Source of the DNA: Paracoccaceae bacterium
GTDB lineage: Bacteria > Pseudomonadota > Alphaproteobacteria > Rhodobacterales > Rhodobacteraceae
Direction of reading: 5' to 3'
NCBI GenBank assembly: GCA_023260935.1
Contig: JALQTL010000058.1
Location: 1-9,588 of the forward strand
Length of the DNA: 9,588 nt
The translations under genes were made by a program, and so were the position numbers. The notes under the pieces were generated by a model. It had not been told where the DNA came from. It ran no database searches and saw only the letters and a program-made list of their open reading frames with translations. Positions 6,901 through 9,588 of this stretch are shown piece by piece. Numbering within the stretch: the stretch's first letter is position 1; each line of letters opens with the position of its first letter.

Positions 6901-8064
6901 CTATTGCCAGTCGCCAGAAAAGTTCTTGGGGATCAGCAGATTGTGCCGGCCCAAGGCCTTTACGTCACGCTCTCCGCACAGGGCCATGGTGGTGTCCAGT
7001 TCCTTGCGGATCACCTCCAGCGCCTTGGTCACGCCCGCCTCGCCCATGGCGCCAAGGCCGTAAACATAGCTGCGCCCGATCATCGTGCCCTTGGCGCCAA
7101 GGGCCAGAGCCTTCAGCACGTCCTGACCTGAACGGATGCCCGAATCCATCCAGACTTCCACCTTGTCACCCACCGCGTCCACGATCCCCGGCAAGGCCCG
7201 GATCGATGACAGCGCGCCATCCAACTGCCGCCCGCCGTGGTTGGACACGATGATGGCATCGGCCCCGACGGACATGGCGTTTCTGGCATCCTCGGCATCC
7301 ATCACCCCTTTCAGGATGACCTTGCCGCCCCACATTTCCTTGAACTTCGCGATGCGTTTCCAGTCCAGCGACATGTCGAATGCCTCTGCCGTCCAGGACG
7401 ACAGCGAGGACGGGTCGGTCACGCCCTTGGCATGGCCCACGATATTGCCGAAGAAGCGCCGCTTGGTCTGCAACATCTCCAGCCCCCAGCCCACCTTGGT
7501 CATCATGTCGGCGATGGATTTCGCCGTCAGCTTCGGCGGGGCGGAAAGGCCGTTCTTCAGATCCTTGTGTCGCTGGCCAAGGATCTGAAGATCAACCGTG
7601 ATCACGATGGCCGAACAGTTCGCGGCGCGTGCCCGTTCGAACAGGCGGCGCATGAAATCATCATCCTTCAGGGTATAGACCTGAAACCAGAAGGGCTTGG
7701 TGGTATGGGCCGCAACATCCTCGATCGAACAGATGCTCATCGTTGACAGGGTGAAGGGCACGCCGAACTTTTCGGCTGCGCGTGCGGCTTTTATCTCGCC
7801 ATCGGCGCGCTGCATGCCCGTCAGCCCGACGGGGGCCAGCGCCACCGGCATGGCCACCTTTTCGCCCACCATCGTGCTTTCCGTGGTGCGCCCCGACATG
7901 TCGACCGCCACCTTCTGACGCAGCCGCAATTCGGCAAAGTCGTTGGTGTTGTCGCGGAAGGTCTGCTCGGTATAGCTGCCCGATTCCGCATAGTCATAGA
8001 ACATCTTCGGGGTGCGCTGCTTGTGCAGTCGTTTCAGATCATCGATGCAGGTAATGACTGGCAT
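6901..8064 (-). CDS. lldD: FMN-dependent L-lactate dehydrogenase / alpha-hydroxy-acid oxidising protein
   Basis: A 387-residue TIM-barrel flavoprotein of the LldD/glycolate oxidase/flavocytochrome b2 family, which oxidises L-2-hydroxy acids, typically L-lactate to pyruvate, and passes electrons to the respiratory chain at the inner membrane. Visible signatures: FYDYAESGSYTEQT (22-35, active-site Tyr), APVGLTGMQ (78-85), FWFQVY (125-130), VITVD (154-158), VILKGVMDAEDA (249-260, Lys252), the catalytic SNHGGRQLDG (274-283, base His276 and Arg279), and the phosphate-binding MDSGIRSGQDVLKALALGA with GRSYVYG (306-336). Length and C-terminus fit LldD better than plant-type glycolate oxidase, but another 2-hydroxy acid is possible. 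The ATG at 8064 has AAGGGG six bases upstream. An in-frame ATG at 8079 lacks a ribosome site. It is divergent from argC, and a palindromic candidate operator lies just upstream. Confidence 0.92.
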   Translation of the reverse strand: MPVITCIDDLKRLHKQRTPKMFYDYAESGSYTEQTFRDNTNDFAELRLRQKVAVDMSGRTTESTMVGEKVAMPVALAPVGLTGMQRADGEIKAARAAEKFGVPFTLSTMSICSIEDVAAHTTKPFWFQVYTLKDDDFMRRLFERARAANCSAIVITVDLQILGQRHKDLKNGLSAPPKLTAKSIADMMTKVGWGLEMLQTKRRFFGNIVGHAKGVTDPSSLSSWTAEAFDMSLDWKRIAKFKEMWGGKVILKGVMDAEDARNAMSVGADAIIVSNHGGRQLDGALSSIRALPGIVDAVGDKVEVWMDSGIRSGQDVLKALALGAKGTMIGRSYVYGLGAMGEAGVTKALEVIRKELDTTMALCGERDVKALGRHNLLIPKNFSGDWQ

Positions 8065-8094
8065 GGGGCGCCCCTTCATGGCCAAGGCGGGAAT

Positions 8095-8134
8095 TTGGTC
8101 AGACGGCATTACCAATTTGCGCGCTTTCGCGCAA
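8095..8134. promoter_or_regulatory. Candidate operator region between lldD and argC
   Basis: Two adjacent symmetric elements lie 31-70 bases upstream of the lldD start. TTGGT (8095-8099) and ACCAA (8111-8115) are inverted around 11 bases. The first half overlaps TGGTCAGAC (8096-8104), which resembles the TGGTCNGACC core of FadR-type GntR operators. Next is a perfect 7-bp inverted repeat, TTGCGCG-CTTT-CGCGCAA (8117-8134). In other bacteria lactate dehydrogenase genes are often controlled by the GntR-family repressor LldR, so such a site is plausible here. No regulator gene is in the window, and the assignment is by eye. Confidence 0.4.
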
Positions 8135-8238
8135 TCGTGAAGGATGCCGCAGGGCGGGTGCATGCGGGCTCTGGCCCGGCGCGGCAAGATCGGATAAGCC
8201 CGGCCCGACGACAGGGAGGCAACGACCGGGAGGCGATG

Positions 8239-9156
8239 ATGGTGGCAAAGGTCTTCATTGATGGCGAAGTGGGCACGACAGGGTTGCAGATCCGCGACCG
8301 GCTGGCGCCGCGTGCCGATATCCGCCTGATCCAGATCGACGCTGCGCGCCGCAAAGACCCTGAAGCCCGCCGTGCCGCCTATGCCGAGGCTGATGTCGCG
8401 ATCCTGTGCCTGCCGGATGAGGCGGCAAGGGAATCGGCCGCGCTTGCGGCCGACTTGCCGGTGCGGATCATCGATGCCTCGACCGCGCATCGGGTGCATC
8501 CCGATTGGGCCTTTGGTTTTCCCGAACTGGGTCCGGATCAGGCGGAACGGATTGCTGGCGCCAAACGGGTGTCCAACCCCGGCTGCTGGTCCACCTGTGC
8601 CATCGGCCTGCTGGCGCCGCTGGTGAAGGCGGGCCTGATCGCGCCCGATGCGGCGCTGACCATCAGCGGGGTTTCGGGTTATTCCGGGGGCGGCAAGGCG
8701 TTGATCGCCGAATTTGCGGCCGGCACGGCGGGCAGCCATTTCATCTATGGCCTTGACCACAAGCACAAGCACCTGCCCGAAATCATGACCCATGCCGGTC
8801 TTGGCCGCCGCCCTGTGTTCATTCCGTCGGTCGGGAAATACGAACAGGGCATGATCGTGCAGATTCCGCTGCATCTGGCCCCGGGCCAGCAGCCGGCGGC
8901 GTTTGCGGAAACGCTGGCCTCGCACTATTCCGGGGCGCGTTTTGTCAAGGTGGTGGAACCCGCCGCTGTCGGCGCGCGGGCAAACCCCGAAAAGCTGAAC
9001 GGCACGAACCTGATGGAACTTTCCGTTCACCCCTCGGCGGAGGGCGACCGTCTGGTTCTGCTGGCCTGCCTTGACAACCTTGGCAAGGGGGCCTCGGGCG
9101 CGGCGGTCCAGAACCTGAACCTGATGCTGGGCATGGACGAGGCGGCAGGTCTGTAA
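8239..9156 (+). CDS. argC: N-acetyl-gamma-glutamyl-phosphate reductase, type 2 (short form)
   Basis: A 305-residue enzyme of arginine biosynthesis: NADPH-dependent reduction of N-acetylglutamyl-5-phosphate to the semialdehyde in the cytosol. The short length and FIDGEVGTTGLQIR (7-19) identify the type 2 family known from Agrobacterium-like bacteria. Other landmarks are VAILCLPDEAARE (53-65), IDASTAHRV (78-86), WAFGFPEL (90-97), SNPGCW with the nucleophile Cys116, GVSGYSGGGK (144-153), HKHLPE (176-181, catalytic His region), SVGKYEQGMIVQIPLHL and DNLGKGASGAAVQN (279-292). The start is taken at the second of two adjacent ATGs (8239), because GGGAGG at 8228-8233 leaves only two bases before the first. 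It is divergent from lldD and is not beside other arg genes here. The residues after Cys116 (WST) differ from the usual YPT. A second, longer ArgC could exist elsewhere, so this copy may be a paralogue. Confidence 0.92.
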   Translation: MVAKVFIDGEVGTTGLQIRDRLAPRADIRLIQIDAARRKDPEARRAAYAEADVAILCLPDEAARESAALAADLPVRIIDASTAHRVHPDWAFGFPELGPDQAERIAGAKRVSNPGCWSTCAIGLLAPLVKAGLIAPDAALTISGVSGYSGGGKALIAEFAAGTAGSHFIYGLDHKHKHLPEIMTHAGLGRRPVFIPSVGKYEQGMIVQIPLHLAPGQQPAAFAETLASHYSGARFVKVVEPAAVGARANPEKLNGTNLMELSVHPSAEGDRLVLLACLDNLGKGASGAAVQNLNLMLGMDEAAGL

Positions 9157-9193
9157 CGGGCCGGTCGCCGGGCGACCCTATGCGTAAAAAAGG

Positions 9194-9221
9194 AAAGCCC
9201 GCGAAATTCGCGGGCTTTTTT
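9194..9221. terminator. Strong bidirectional intrinsic terminator between argC and trpA
   Basis: AAAGCCCGCGA and TCGCGGGCTTT form an 11-bp stem around the loop AAT. On the plus strand it runs into TTTTTT (9216-9221), ending argC. On the minus strand the stem is followed by TTTCC then TTTTTT (from 9191-9186), ending trpA. It is the clearest intrinsic terminator in the window. Confidence 0.93.
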
Positions 9222-9241
9222 GATCTGCTGCCCGGTCTGGA

Positions 9242-9588
9242 TCAGGCCCGGTGCGCCCCATCGGCAAGCCCGCGCACAAAGGCAAGGATATCGGCCACGC
9301 TGCGCTTTTGTTCGACCATCTTCACGATCGCAGAGCCCACAACACAGCCATCGGCCACCCCGGCAATCGCCTGTGCCTTTTCCGGCGTGGTAATGCCGAA
9401 ACCCACGATCACCGGCAGTGTGGTCGAGGCCTTGATCCGTGCCACTTCGGGCGCCACATCGGCAGCCTGTGCCGCCGCCGCGCCGGTGATCCCGGTGATC
9501 GAAACATACTACACAAAGCCCGAGGTATTCTGCAGCACCTTCGGCAGGCGCTTGTCATCGGTGGTGGGCGTGGCCAGCCGGATGAAGT
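9242..9588 (-). pseudogene. trpA: Tryptophan synthase alpha chain, 3' part, interrupted by an in-frame TAG
   Basis: TrpA cleaves indole-3-glycerol phosphate to indole and glyceraldehyde 3-phosphate and channels indole to TrpB. The window holds the C-terminal ~114 codons; the gene continues off the right edge. Reading from the edge: FIRLATPTTDDKRLP, KVLQNTSGFV, then TAG at 9511-9509, then YVSITGITGAAAA, LPVIVGFGITTPEKA (phosphate-site loop), GCVVGSAIVKMVEQ (second phosphate-binding turn) and the TGA at 9242-9244. Twenty-five residues precede the stop and 88 follow, with no frameshift, and the total fits a ~263-residue TrpA. The family usually has an aromatic residue, normally Tyr (FVYYVS / YTYLLS), at the TAG position, aligning with Tyr175 of the enteric enzyme, so one base change from TAT or TAC explains it. 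As written the protein would be truncated before the second half of the barrel. A base-call error is a live alternative, in which case this is an ordinary trpA. The ATG at 9457 is not a credible start. Confidence 0.85.

Noticed and set aside
8065..8074. Perfect 10-base palindrome GGGGCGCCCC overlapping the lldD ribosome site
   Set aside because: It has no loop and cannot fold on itself within one RNA. Such short G/C palindromes are expected by chance here.
8065..9030. Long minus-strand extension of lldD (over 300 codons) covering argC
   Set aside because: This is the stop-poor antisense frame of argC in G/C-rich DNA. It lacks family motifs, and lldD has its own ribosome site and full-length domain from 8064.
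9242..9457. A 71-residue stand-alone protein starting at ATG 9457
   Set aside because: It is simply the C-terminus of TrpA after the in-frame TAG. The conserved family sequence continues upstream of this ATG, and an independent gene is not credible.

Overview
This is a GC-rich, gene-dense chromosomal window that looks like an alphaproteobacterium of the Rhodobacteraceae/Paracoccaceae type. The main reasons are the long 202-residue Ctc-type ribosomal protein L25, the large FAD/GcvT-fused N-methylglycine dehydrogenase, the short type 2 ArgC, and a long G/C-rich intergenic palindrome of a kind I associate with that order. This placement is an inference from family resemblance; no rRNA is present. 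I see no tRNA, rRNA, insertion sequence, phage gene or CRISPR array. No stretch longer than about 190 bases lacks a gene.

Layout. Bases 1-2187 (+) are the C-terminal ~728 residues of a dimethylglycine/sarcosine dehydrogenase-like flavoprotein whose start lies off the window. A long imperfect inverted repeat (2193-2296) separates it from a convergent minus-strand set: a GH25 lysozyme-like lipoprotein (2319-3125), a small AhpD/carboxymuconolactone decarboxylase-like protein (3221-3565) and a DauA-like FAD D-amino-acid dehydrogenase (3660-4742). Next upstream on the minus strand is rplY (4935-5543), which ends in a perfect 13-bp hairpin, so it is probably transcribed apart from the three genes below it. 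A 154-base divergent gap leads to a plus-strand YbjJ-like MFS transporter (5698-6846). It converges on a minus-strand FMN-dependent L-lactate dehydrogenase (lldD, 6901-8064). That gene is divergent from argC (type 2 N-acetyl-gamma-glutamyl-phosphate reductase, 8239-9156). A strong bidirectional terminator closes argC against trpA, which enters from the right edge on the minus strand.

Function. The window is ordinary housekeeping and catabolism: oxidation of N-methylated glycines, D-amino acids and lactate by three flavoenzymes, one ribosomal protein, and two amino-acid biosynthesis genes. Apart from a possible shared control region between lldD and argC, the genes do not form an evident single pathway or a defence or mobile system. 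I found no convincing undescribed system.

The most striking observation is in trpA. The reading frame matches the tryptophan synthase alpha chain on both sides of an in-frame TAG, which replaces the tyrosine equivalent to Tyr175 of the enteric enzyme. Everything else in the visible frame is intact. This is either a very recent inactivating mutation or a base-call error. The other notable points are the altered side-chain pocket of the D-amino-acid dehydrogenase, the unusual residues after the ArgC catalytic cysteine, and the long palindrome at 2193-2296.
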